Shown here one piece after another: positions 10,632 through 21,411 of a DNA stretch of 64,000 nucleotides. The position numbers and the translations under genes are program-made. Within the stretch, counting starts at the first letter, position 1, and each line of letters begins with the position of its first letter. The stretch spans positions 19,468,001-19,532,000 of the forward strand of contig OZ316894.1 in assembly GCA_973895155.1 (NCBI GenBank), written 5' to 3'. A model generated the notes under the pieces. That model was not told the DNA's origin and made no database searches. It worked only from the letters and a program-made list of their open reading frames with translations. The DNA comes from Marsupella aquatica (lineage: Eukaryota; Marchantiophyta).

Positions 10632-12061
10632 ATGAGGATATTTTTGTAAGACTTTTTACTGTTGTTTTAGCTACAAAGAACTAGACTTTAATGGCAAGTT
10701 TTGAGATGTCAATGGCCTTTGAGCCTAGACTATGATATTTATACTTGTTTTGAGAGGTCTATTCTATTAAAATCAGGTTTTGAATATATTTTGTCTCAAA
10801 CATTGCTGTAAACTCTAGTTTAAAAATTCAAAGGATGAATGTCAATAAAATATGCTGATTTTAGTGCCTATTTTAGGACTCTATTTCTCAAAATCATGAT
10901 TATTTTGAAAAAGGAATTAAGGCCTTAGACCCATCCTTTAAGGCTTTGTGTTTATATGACTGCTGTGTTTAATGACCATACTTATCTCTGAGTATATAGT
11001 TAAGACTTAGGTTTGTCTGTGTTTGCAATCCATGACTAATTCGTGATAAGTATCGATCAATGGCTTAACTAGATAAAGTGAATGACTTGGTATATGTGTA
11101 TTTAAAGAGGCCTGCACATTTTGTTACCATACTCGACGTTGTACAGACTTCACTTATGTATGCTATGACATTGGCCTTGAATGGGTGTTTTTCCTATGAA
11201 TTTATCTCTCTTGTCTTTTGTAGGGTTAGAATTTGTGATCTTGGGGATGTGGTTGTTGCAGGTCCTACTAGTGTTAACAATGTAACGGTTGTTACCCATG
11301 CATCAAGTCACGGTGTTAGGCAAAGCAGCCTGGCTCAAGAAGGAGGCATAATTGCTACCCTCTGGATTTGGTTTCCCCCCTTCCTTTGGAGGTCAATGGG
11401 GCCTTACATCCTGTCTTTGACCAACACGGACATGCATGTGCAGTCCTTTAGATCTGAAGAGGACGGTCTAATCCCACATTATTTTCCATACCTTCTGTAG
11501 ATGGTGGATGTCTGACACAGTACAAAGGGCTCAAGCATTCAAAGGGCTCAAGCATTTACTAGTCTTTGAGAGCTTGGAGCTGTTAGTTTTAGGGCTTCAA
11601 GAAATCTTTGTGACCCTCTTAGACACATTACAGAGGGCTCAAGTCAAGGCTGTTAGTTTTAGGGCTTCTAGATCTTCTGGTCCCCTCTTAATATGTGGAT
11701 TTTTCCAGAGCTTCACCAAGCTTTTCGGCTTGCGGCTTAATTCTACTTTAGAGCCAATTCCCATGTGACTGCCCTGAAGGATGTGGCCCTTAGTACTAGC
11801 TAAACCCTAGGCAAAAAGCAAATCTAGATTTAAAACTGGATCTGCTTAAGTGCAAAGTCTTTGCTTTTGTTCTATTCTGAATGCAAAGGTCAGGACCTTA
11901 AGCTGCTGGAAAGTCTGGCCTTTGCCCTTGAAAGTCCACAATCTTTGTCCTCAGGCCTGGCACAGGAGGGGGTTCAGGCATGTAAATGGTGTCTATTATA
12001 TGCAGCCATGAGTCAAGTTGAGAGCCACATTCTTCAGGACTCAGTACATGCAAGTTGGGCC
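10632..12061. other. 3' region of element and intergenic DNA, no gene recognised
   Basis: The methyltransferase 3' end is followed by AT-rich DNA to about 11000, which should contain the element's right border. From 11500 to 11690 there are short direct duplications (aaagggctcaagcatt and ctgttagttttagggcttc, each twice). Reading frames here have no recognisable domain. Confidence 0.4.
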
Positions 12062-12064
12062 TTA

Positions 12065-12425
12065 GGGCCACTTTACAAGACGGGCGCGGCAATTTGAGTG
12101 CTTTCTACCAGGGCTGTGACAGAGCCCAACTTTAGTGGTACGGTAGGACTCTAGACCAATCCAAGGCAGGAATCCTAGGAGGAAGCGGGCTGCCCATTTT
12201 TGCACCTCCGGAGGTCTGATAGTCTAGTGCCCGGATGAGAGTCCCAAGCCGGCTGGCCCGAGCTGATCCATACCAGAATGCAGGTTCGGTTATTCCCGCA
12301 GCTCAACTTGCCGTGCCAGTCTTCTAAAGCAAGGAGCGCCCGGGCAGGCTGAAATAACGGTTGTGATTGATTCGATCATGAAAAAAGAGGGACTAAATTG
12401 CCGCGCCCGTCTTGTAAAGTGGCCC
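12065..12425. mobile_element. Tourist-like (PIF/Harbinger) MITE, 361 bp
   Basis: Two 31-base terminal inverted repeats match perfectly by eye: 12065-12095 begins GGGCCACTTTACAAGACG and 12395-12425 is its reverse complement. Each is flanked by the trinucleotide TTA (12062-12064 and 12426-12428). A TTA duplication with GGGCC-type ends is the hallmark of Tourist/PIF-Harbinger miniature elements. There is no coding capacity. Perfect ends suggest a recent insertion. Confidence 0.85.
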
Positions 12426-12428
12426 TTA

Positions 12429-12900
12429 GTTCCTTTGCTAACTCGTTGCTCTTGGCTCTTCCACTAGTTTTCCCCTCTTGTAGGGGACTGTGGGGCTGGC
12501 CTGGGTTTTCCCTTGTGCACACTTCTTCTTGGGACTAGTCTTGTGCACACTTCTTCTTCGGATGAAGCTGATGACTTAGATAAAATGGATTATCAAAGAA
12601 TTTATGGTTGCATGAGATCTCATCTTTAACAACATATTTGAACATTTATTTGTTTAAAATTCACTCGAAGGTTAACTCCATCGGGTTTAGATGAAGATCT
12701 TCATGGTGGTAACCTTTTTGCTATTGTTGGGCGTTTTCTTGGACAAAACTTTGGTATTGATGGTAAATTGGTGGTGAACTATGCTTGCACCGTGGCCTGG
12801 GGATAAAACCGATGGACAGCAAAGATGAAGGTCTAAATACACAGCAGTGCGGCATGCACTTGTGAAGAAGTAGATTGGGTGAGGATCGCAGTCCAAGGTT
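12429..12900. other. Intergenic, no gene
   Basis: Unique-looking sequence with one short duplication of cttgtgcacacttcttctt near 12513 and 12541. No coding signal was recognised. Confidence 0.4.
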
Positions 12901-12904
12901 GTTG

Positions 12905-13640
12905 ATTCAAGTCATTCAATATGCCATCATCAACTTGATCCAATAGTGCTTTTGGAGTTCCGTGTTCGGTCTCAGGGGTTCTGTGTCGGGACCTTTCATT
13001 GTTAACATTATTTTCCACTCCACCGTCCTCACTACCTGCCTTTGTCAATGTTTGACTCAGGATTCCTTATGGGGTCAATGCCAAAAAATCATACGAGTAC
13101 CATCCTACCAAAATTACAGACTTACAGTGTTTAATTGCATTCCCACCTTGCTGCAATCTGAACAAGACTTTACTCCTGAAATGGTGGAGAAGATCATAGT
13201 TATGGTGTTGTTTCCACAGGTATTCAAAGCTAAGGTACTATCGAGGTCATACACCAGATTCCAGCCACTTTTTGTACTAAATGATAAAGAAGAACAGTGC
13301 CTTCCAACAAGGTTTTAGAGACAGGTGCTTGAGGAGTCTAAGAATTGGGGTGTCTTCGGCTCTCTGTTCCAGATTGCAGTAGGGTTGGGATGCAGTTCAA
13401 CAGTGTCAATTTACAGTTCTGGTAGAACGATACTCACATGATTTTTCGACATTGACCCCCCAAGAAATCCCGAATCAAACACCGGCAGAAGCAAGTAGCG
13501 AGAGCAATGGAGTGAAAGATGATATTAACAATACTATGAACAATGAGAGGTACCGACACAGAACTCTTAAAGTCAAACACAAAACCCCGAAAGCACCATT
13601 GGATCAACGTGATGATAGCATATACCAAAGCTACTACTTA
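12905..13640. repeat. Large imperfect inverted duplication (hairpin)
   Basis: The plus strand at about 13345-13640 is similar to the reverse complement of about 12905-13165. Shared blocks include caatgaRaggtNccgacacagaac, ccattggatcaa and ctgcaatctg. Arms are about 270 bases, roughly three quarters identical by eye, with a spacer of about 180 bases. Both arms encode similar peptides (NNERxRHRT), which suggests the arms derive from one once-coding sequence. A transcript across it would fold into a long imperfect hairpin. Confidence 0.75.
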
Positions 13641-13930
13641 CCAGTACAAAGCATTTACCAAAGCTGCCACTTACCGGTACCGTAGCGGAGACTTGGGATG
13701 CCTCTCCAAATCTGCTACAGCTCTCGTGCTTCAATCCAATGCAAGCCGATTCAATTCAACCCATTCCCGAGCTGTAGTGTTCATATATTTTCTGTTTCCC
13801 ATAATTTTGTTGTGACAGAAAGTAGAGGTTTAATTCAGTCAGGTGACTGGGCAGGCAATCCCCGAGACTAGAAGGATGGAGGAGCAGTTTATTTTGAGGG
13901 TGCCGCCTTCCGTGGCAGAGCACTTGAATA

Positions 13931-14240
13931 AGCACCATGAAAAGATGCATTGTGTTTCTCGTGGTAGCCATTGATACCAGGAATCTGAAAACAGCACCAT
14001 GAAAAGACGCATTGTGTTTCTCGTGGTAGCCATTGATACCAGGAATCTGAAAACAGCACCATGAAAAGACGCATTGTGTTTCTCGTGGTAGCCATTGATA
14101 CCAGGAATCTGAAAACAGCACCATGAAAAGACGCATTGTGTTTCTCGTGGTAGCCATTGATACCAGGAATCTGAAAACAGCACCATGAAAAGACCCATTG
14201 TGTTTCTCGTGGTAGCCATTGATACCAGGAATCTGAAATG
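13931..14240. repeat. 62-bp tandem array, five copies
   Basis: Five head-to-tail copies start at 13931, 13993, 14055, 14117 and 14179 with agcaccatgaaaaga. They are nearly identical; copies differ at gatgcat/gacgcat/gacccat. There are no spacers, so this is a minisatellite. The long open minus-strand frames across it arise because three units (186 bases) keep frame. Confidence 0.95.
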
Positions 14241-15311
14241 ACGCTTTGGTTCTTTTAGGGATTTGTTTTACTTCCGAGACTGTAGATCGAGAATTAATTG
14301 CAGCTACAGCAGTTCAAGTCACACTGACGAATAGGGACTGCCATAACATCGAATTCGATGCAATAACGAATCAACTGTCCTCTCCGTGTACTACTCCGTA
14401 TCAATGGTCATTTCTGTCGATGGACGGATTTCAAGCCATCCTGGTAGTCGACCACAGCTTGGGAGGCATGATCCTAACTTACTAGTAGAAGCATATATCT
14501 TCCGAAGAACATGTCTGTACACAAACAATACTCGACTGTTTCCAAGAGTGGAAACTACCGGAATGATCACTGGGAGAAAAATTTCATGGGATATCTTCCT
14601 CAGCTTCAATTGGGATCCCTAGTCACCTAAGGAAGTTATATGACTCAATTAACAAGCCGTGCTGGTAATGTCCAGCAAAGGCTTACAAACACGCACTTGC
14701 ACCTGCTTTGCCATTTCACTTGAAGCATACGTGCCCTCGTTGTACTGTCCCAAAATTCTTGAAAGTTGTACCTTCCAGTTGATTGTTATATGAACTCCAT
14801 GAACATCATACTTTTTCACTCTGAACGAACCTCAAGCGAGTTCTTTGACAATTCACCTGACAGTCGTCCTTTGATGCTGGCCCAATTCGCAAAGCAAACG
14901 AAGGCTTTGTCGAGGACAATCACCTTTCCTCACTAATCAGTGGGCACATGCAACCAACTGTTGCGATAAACATTGGCGTGGGTTTTCGTTTGTTGTAGCC
15001 CACATCTCACCGTTTCCGCTCATCAATGGAATCGTGTCAATGAGTTGCGGGACTACCAAATGCTCCGGATCATTTGGTCCTTGGCTGAAGTCTTCACAAC
15101 GGAATAATTCATAATTAGTTGGGCTGTGTGAACAAATCGAATGGCCAGATCTGTCCTCAACCTTGTCCTACAATAGCTTTCAACCACGCCAGTCTTACTG
15201 AATTTGTTACCAATTAGCGGCCTCTATTTTCAACAGCTGTTCAGGACCTTCGCGAAATTCGACACTTCTCCGTCATTTCCTTTTCTCACTTCGTTTCACG
15301 GTTTCTTTTTG
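14241..15311. other. Intergenic region downstream of the SET gene
   Basis: No gene, RNA or repeat was recognised. It includes the likely 3' flank of the minus-strand SET/MYND gene. Confidence 0.4.
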
Positions 15312-17086
15312 CTACCCACCTGAGACGTCCCTTTCCAATTCTTCACCTGTTCGTAAGTGCCCACACATATTGCACTCCATGGTCGCATTTTCAGCAGCTG
15401 CAAGGGGGGATGCAAGAGGAGCCATGGTTCCTCCGCAACCGTCGATCGGGCAGAGGTACTTCAAGAAAAATAAGGCGTGCTCTAATTCGTCGTCGCCAAT
15501 ATCTTCTGGAACTTCCGCTATTCCCTTTCCTTTCCGTTCTTCTCCTTTCCCCTTTTGCCCTTCTTCTTCTTCTTCTTCGTCGTCATCGTCATCATCTCCA
15601 TTCCCAGATGTAGAGAAGCCATTTTCATGAATTTCTTCAGGCCCTGCGGTCTCTGAAGGAATCACGCCATACTCATCTTCGTCCTCACCTTCGCTCTCAC
15701 TTTCGGTCCAACTTTCCTCCAACAGACATCTTTTACATCCACAAGCGAATCCGTACTCTTCGGATAATCTTTCCACCCTATCTTTGAGCGACCAGTTGAT
15801 AGGAAAGTAGCTTATTGTCACCTCAGTATTCTCGGGAATGGAATGCAGTGCCCTTATATAAATATCCGTATTGAAATTACTAGGCCCATCTAAAAAATCG
15901 AATCTGCAACCAACAAAGAGGCAGACTTAAGATTCATAAAAAGCATAGCATCAGAAACCAGTATGGGAATGTACACGGTGATGAATCTTGATTCTCCAGA
16001 CTCTTAAAAGCCGATCAACATGTGACATAATAGGCGTTGAGCTGTGACTCTCTCCAATGTATATCGATCACTAACCAATGAGAAAGCTCCAAGTGGGGGC
16101 TGAAGCTGAAGAGGTAAAGAGACTATTACTTTACCGGAATTATTAAATCTACTCTCTCTATCTTCCTCTAAACCCTAAACCCTGTCCCTACATTTGGGAA
16201 CCAGCAGCCTTTATAGGTCCTTCCATTCATTCTTCTCTGATTCTTAATTCTGTCCAAGCCAGAACTTGGTCAGCGAAAGCCACAGATCAATCTGTTACAA
16301 TTTCCAGTTTATTAGATGTGAGCGGAGAGGAACTCGAGTTTAGGGTTCAGAGCAGAAGACCAATAAGTAAACCATTTACCTGCACGAATTGGGAAGGCAG
16401 TCATGGTTGATGAACGAAGCAGTCTGATAAACTCCAAATCCTCGAACAGAGCGTTCCCCATCGACCTGAAAAGGAGCCATGTATCCAAAAGTATTGCGCG
16501 CATCTTTGGCCAGCAGGTCAGCCGTCACTCCCACACACACAACCTGCTTCTCCCCCTCGTCTAAGCTGCTCCAGGGCCAACCACGAACGGCGTCCTCCAC
16601 AAAAGCGTGCAATTCACTCACACCACCATCCACAACTCCAACGCCTTCGAGCAGCATCAGGCGCTCGAACTCCGACCGTGAGCCGAGGGCCAAAAGGTAC
16701 GCAGCGAGGAGAAACCTCGCCTGATCAGCCCGATCGCCATCAACAAATCCTGCTTTCTTGAATTTAGCCAGAGCAGAGCACAGGTGAGGAGAATGGCATT
16801 GGCTGCAGACCGAGGAACAGAAGGTGACGGCTCCGCAGCCAGTACACGGATTGGCATCAGGAGGACACCTTCGGAGACAATTGCCGCAGTAGGTGAGGGC
16901 ACTGGAGTCACTGACGTAGAGAAGTGCTGGAGACTCTCGGAGCAAAACTTCTCCACCATAGATCGCTCTCGTGGTCACGAGTCCACGCCCTCGTCCTGGA
17001 AGCTCCACGCACTTGATGAGTAGCTCCTCTTCGCTCTTCGTCATCTCCATCGCCATCTCCACGGGACTGCAATTCTCCGCTCTCAC
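15312..17086 (-). CDS. SET and MYND domain (SMYD-type, ASHR2-like) methyltransferase
   Basis: Exons 17086-16380 and 15903-15312 are separated by a 476-base intron (CAG|GTAAAT donor, GGTTGCAG acceptor). Joining them gives 432 residues in one frame. SET-domain proteins of this group methylate protein lysines, mostly in nucleus or cytosol. The N-terminal part of the split SET domain has LPGRGRGLVTTRAIYGGEVLL. A MYND zinc finger follows (YCGNCLRRC...CTGCGAVTFCSSVC...H..LC). The core has the cofactor-binding SFINHDCLPNSC and, after the intron, VTISYFPINW. The post-SET motif is YGFACGCKRC. A very acidic run with eleven consecutive Asp/Glu residues and a Lys/Gly/Glu-rich patch sit between post-SET and a C-terminal Cys-rich segment (CPIDGCGG...CNMCG). 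All key residues are visible. Arabidopsis ASHR2 is the closest family I recall. Substrate unknown. Confidence 0.85.
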
Positions 17087-17090
17087 TCCG

Positions 17091-17118
17091 GAGAGGAGAG
17101 GAGAGGAGAGGAGAGAGA
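17091..17118. repeat. GGAGA short tandem repeat in the SET gene 5' flank
   Basis: Five copies of ggaga/gagga just upstream of the start codon of the minus-strand SET/MYND gene, i.e. a CT-rich leader in the mRNA sense. Confidence 0.6.
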
Positions 17119-17190
17119 TTTCTGCTCTAGCAGAACGAAGCGCTTACGAAACATGTACATTAGTCACTCCAGTCACTAATCAATAATTTG

Positions 17191-17210
17191 CCCTAAACCC
17201 TAAACCCTAA
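17191..17210. promoter_or_regulatory. Telo-box (CCCTAAA) cluster upstream of SET gene
   Basis: Three consecutive CCCTAAA units about 105 bases upstream of the SET/MYND start codon. Telo-boxes are known plant promoter elements. A further (CCCTAAA)-like pair lies in the intron near 16168-16184. Confidence 0.5.
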
Positions 17211-17214
17211 GACA

Positions 17215-17655
17215 GTAGTCTCGCTCTAAGTGCACACTCCTGCGAAGAAGAAAGATCCTGTGTGCACTAAACGGGGGTCCCTAAGCAATAATTTAATGTC
17301 TTGAACTAATACAGTCATCTGTCTCTAAGTGGACACTCCTTCAAAGAAGCATCCTATGTGCACTAACCGGGGGTCACTACTCAAGAAGTTAGTGTCTTGA
17401 GCCCATATGATCGTGTCTCTAAGTGCACACTCCAGAAGAGAAGCATCCTCTGTGCACTAAATGGGGGTCACCAATCAATAATTTACTGTATAACTACTAC
17501 GAACGTCTCTATCTAAGTACACACTCCTGCAAAGAAGCATGCTGTGTGCACTAAAGGGGGCCACTAATCAATAATTTAGTATCTCTAACTCATACAATCG
17601 TGTCTGTAAGTGCACACTCTTGGGAAGAAGCATCCTGTTTGCATTAAACAGGGGT
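17215..17655 (+). repeat. ~95-bp tandem array, five degenerate copies
   Basis: Units recur at about 17227, 17327, 17420, 17514 and 17607 with the shared core ctaagtgcacactcc..gaagaagcatcctgtgtgcactaa, followed by a gggggtcact block and caataattta. Each unit contains a small palindromic pair, agtgcacac / gtgtgcact. The array begins right after the telo-box cluster. Confidence 0.85.
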
Positions 17656-17660
17656 TTGAA

Positions 17661-18130
17661 TTTATGTGATAAGAGTTGTGTACTCATCAATAAGTGCCAA
17701 TGATTTACATCTCTTTGTTCACTATGTAATTATCTCCGGTAGTGAACAGTGTAGTGACTTCCACCCTAAATTGTACCCCTACCCCTTAAGTGCAATTTTA
17801 CTTCACTAAAAGATTTACTGTACTTGTCAGTAATTTGATTGGATTGTGCATCATACCACAAGTGTTCATGTACCTTATCAAGGGTTTGCACTTATAAAGT
17901 TGTTTGTCCAGTGACAAACGTTCAAAGCCTATTTGCACTCACAGAAGGTACACAAAAAGTGTAAACTACATGTAAATAAAAGGGAAGAATGGGATGCCTT
18001 GCAATTAGCTAGTTTTTGCACTTATGGAGTGTGCACTAGGGAGAAGACCATAAAAGGACCAATTTACTTTGTCTGGTATTTTTTAGTAAACTAGCCCAAA
18101 TAGCTGTGAGTTGCACTAAGCTAGGTTTAA
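17661..18130. other. Intergenic, AT-rich, gtgcactt-rich
   Basis: No gene seen. Scattered gtgcac words resemble the adjacent array and may be its decayed extension. Confidence 0.35.
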
Positions 18131-18134
18131 CTAA

Positions 18135-18345
18135 AGTGTTGTCTAACATAAATGAGATGGCCAGGAAAATTAAACATTGGAGACTTAGTCAGCCACTGGA
18201 GTTCAAGGAATGTGCAAACTATGGATAGAGTGATGTGTTAGGCACAGAGAAGGTCCACAGTGGCACCTTAGAGGCCTATCTGATGGTCAATATGCACAAT
18301 CTAATAGCTAGGGAGGCTTCCAACCACAATGACATTTGGTAAACA
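18135..18345 (+). repeat. Dispersed repeat, copy A
   Basis: Related in the same orientation to 26138-26340. Shared blocks include gaagtgttgtc..cataaatga, ccaccttgaggtcc-like and aaggaggtttcc-like words. Roughly two thirds identical by eye. Family unidentified. Confidence 0.5.
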
Positions 18346-18581
18346 AACCATGAAAATGAAAAAAAGAAAAGAGCAAGAAAGAACGTAAAAAGGATGTGTT
18401 TCCGACCTGTGAATAAAGATGTGGGTCACCACGTCGGGTTGTAATACTATGTTCGAGTAGTGCATATTATAGATGTTAGCCGGTGGTCACAGGTCATTTG
18501 GTAAACACCCATGAAAAAGAAAGAGCAAGATGTATATCACACTGCACAATGGCAGAAAAAGCAGGCAGAAAAAGCTTAACA

Positions 18582-18793
18582 TGCTCCGAAAGGCAAAGCA
18601 ACCTAATAAAAGGGAGGAAAAGAGGGTGGAGAGATGATCCCAAAGGCATAGCAACCAAATGAAGGGGAGGAAAAGAGGGTGGAGACATGATCCCAAAGGC
18701 ATAGCAACCCAATGAAGGGGAGGAAAAGAGGGTGGAAACATGATCCCAAAGGCATAGGAGCCCAATGAAGGGGAGGAAAAGAGGGGAAAGGGC
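18582..18793 (+). repeat. 53-bp tandem array, four copies
   Basis: Units start near 18582, 18635, 18688 and 18741 with tgatcccaaaggcatagcaa, followed by a ggggaggaaaagagggtgg block. The first copy is more diverged. Minus-strand frames over it are repeat artefacts. Confidence 0.9.
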
Positions 18794-18799
18794 CCCAAG

Positions 18800-21400
18800 C
18801 AAGAAGGAATAGGATTACATATTATAGATGTTAGCAGGTCAGGTTTCTTCACATTCTGGTGGTCACAGGTGGTCACAGGCTAGTAACCCTAGACCAGACC
18901 TGCACTATCCCAGACCTCCATATTTCCCATACCTCCATATTCGTTGCCGGATACCTTGCATGGCTAACTGGTGCGAATACTCTAAGCCATAGGAGTAATC
19001 GGTGCCCAGAGAGTTTCCCAACGTTGAGAGGTTCCTCAAAGGGCCACATGCGAAATTAGAATTCGGAGATTTCGACGGCATAGGTGCTGCAAGATCCTAT
19101 TCTGAACATTTCTTGGGAAATCTAAATTACTGGGTACAGTGCCATCGCCACACCAGACGGGAGAGGCCATGGACCACTTGTGAGATCCAGAGAAAAGGTT
19201 GTGTTTTCGATGTTGCATTAGACTAATGGCGCAAGGAGCAGGATAAGATAACCCTTTCGAGGCTTCAACTGGGACAATGAATGTCAGTTGCTCCTGAAAT
19301 TGCAGCTACTGTGACTACAATTCCCAATGGCCAACATGATAACAAAAGGCAAAGATAGCTTACAATGCAGTATAAGTACAGTAGTCTTCATTGATTTGAA
19401 CTTGTGAAATTCTCTTTTACCGATGTGGACGAGAGGGGTATAGTATGACGTTGTGGGAGGTATTGTCCTTTCACGGGGAATCCTGTCAGTGTTGGAACAG
19501 ACTACCAAGATATTCTCCATGATATTGCACGGGGCTCTAGGGCGAGTTCCTGACGAGTCGTAGAACACTTGGTCAGGTGGGCAGTTGATTGTAGCACACC
19601 AGTTCACTGAACGTTCCTGCCCTAAACCCCAAAACTCAACGGTTTGGCAGACCTCTAGTGTCTAGACTTTTCTTGCTTTGTTGTCATGAGAGACTCCAAG
19701 AGTTCAATTTTCACATCGATCCCCTTCAAGTCCACAGCGCAAGGATCTCTTCGATGACGAAGTCAGCAGGATTCTTCTAAGCTGCAGTTTTGTAGATTAC
19801 TCAAGAGTTCTGAAAAGCTTGGATCCAGATTATTGTGCAACAGCTGAGCTTTTGGTCTCCCCAGTTCTCATCTGCTATTTTGAGCGGATTAAAATAACAT
19901 TGAGCAGATTATAATGAGTCCGGTTAGAATTTTGTGCAGCACTCAGGAATTGTCATATGGATACAGCAGACATGAAAGAAACTGTCTCAGTGGATTATAG
20001 GTGTTGGATAGGGAGGGGCGAGGAAGAAATCCATTGTCTTACTCTTCCAGAGCTTGCTTTGACCCAATGCCAATGTATTGCACATACAGTTGCATAATCT
20101 TTTGCTTGCATGAGCTTGCATTTTTTTGTTAGATTTTATCTACGCAGTACCTTCAACGTGCAGTGCCTGACAGATTTCGGTCAGTCAATTTTAGATCTGT
20201 CTTGATTTGTCTTGTGAATTTAGTCGTGGGGAAGTGCAATATTGTCGCTCAAAGTTAGTAAATCTGCTTTAGTGCACTGACGGTGACCATCACTATAAGG
20301 CGAAACCAGAAGAGATGAGTTGGCAAAAAATGAGCCAATAACTTTGTGATTCATTCGAGATGGCAATTGCACAACCTGTTCAGAGTCGAGCTACATTATG
20401 CTCAGGTCTTGGAGCACGTGTCCACAGCACAAACATGTAGATTTGTCACCAGCCTGACGAGTTTGCATCAAGACAGGTTTCTTCCACAAGCTGCCAGATG
20501 AAAACAGAAGCATACACCCACACAGATCAATCGACGAAGTTCGTTACAAGCACATTGGGTGCACACAGTAATAAACAAAGCAGTTGCATTTCTTGGGCAA
20601 TAGGTGCCCCTGAACAGTCCCTTTACTAACCTCATGGACTCTCCCGAGCCAGTAACTGGCGGAAGGGACAACAATGTGAGCCCAGCTGAGAGAATTCCAA
20701 GACTCCCGTGGGAAAAATGCGAAACACAGGTCAAGTGTTTCCAAATAATTGCGTGCCGCCAAAATTTCTTCTGGATTCGATCTTGTGCAGGGCAAGACTC
20801 ACTAATTTGAAGGTCAGAAATATTTTGCACATCCGAAGCAATCCGTTATGCCCTAATTTTATAGTTGAAACTCCGGGAGTAAAACGTGCATTGCATGCAT
20901 CACTTTCCCCTCAAGGGGTCTATACAATCTTCTTCAGCCGAGGGATCTTCTGTGCGAACTTACATGGCATGCTATTGTACAATCCGAGGCCGACTGATCG
21001 GCTTCAATCGGTCACTTTCTGTGGCAAAATGCAAAACAAGCAAATGTCTCAAGTCCATTTGTAGACTGCAACAACTTCCGAAATTCTCCCAGCCCAGAAC
21101 TTGATTCAACATCCGGCATTCATTCTCCACTGCAAGGGACTTCCACCTTGCAAGAACTCCCTTCACAATTTCAATTTTCGAGAGGCCTAACACCTCCAAC
21201 TAGTTTGAGTGGGGTATAGTCTCAAATCTGTTTTTCTTGAATACTCCCTTTGCCCTCCTTTCTTCTCTCCCTGTAAGCCACCTCAAACTGGCCGATGTCA
21301 GATTTCTCGATAAATTCCTTAGCAGCAGAAGATCTCTTGCGGAGTCTTGTGCTTGCTATGCCGTGGATCACAAAAGTTTGTAAACGTTCAATAAAATGTG
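18800..21400. other. Intergenic region, no gene recognised
   Basis: About 2.6 kb with only short reading frames on both strands and no domain, RNA gene or strong repeat that I recognise. The part near 21300 is the likely 3' flank of the sulfotransferase gene. Confidence 0.4.
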
Positions 21401-21411
21401 GGCATAGTCTC

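Larger units (their letters stand above)
1945..10900. mobile_element. Candidate autonomous DNA transposon carrying a DNA methyltransferase
   Basis: This ~9-kb unit holds two divergent genes, a transposase-like protein on the minus strand and a ParB-like/DNA methyltransferase on the plus strand. Both can be spliced into uninterrupted frames. The palindrome TTCATGAATTCATGAA or a close variant occurs at 2038, 5246, 6213, 6273, 7468 and 10011; I saw no other full copy in the window. The left limit abuts the truncated receptor gene near 1945. The right limit lies somewhere after 10631. I compared both flanks by eye for terminal inverted repeats and target duplications and found none that convinced me, so the borders are approximate. 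Classification as a transposon is inference from gene content and position. Confidence 0.6.

Noticed and set aside
1945-10900. Terminal inverted repeats of the methyltransferase element
   Set aside because: I compared both flanks by eye; matches such as aatgtttga..caaaat are too short and not terminal, so none is claimed.
12240-12330. Possible tRNA-like ggttcggtt motif
   Set aside because: No cloverleaf could be drawn and it lies inside the MITE.
13756-14219. Minus-strand frames of 126-133 residues
   Set aside because: They are translations of the 62-bp tandem array.
13931-14240. Regularly spaced repeats resembling a CRISPR array
   Set aside because: Units are 62 bp head to tail with no unique spacers, in a plant-type genome; it is a minisatellite.
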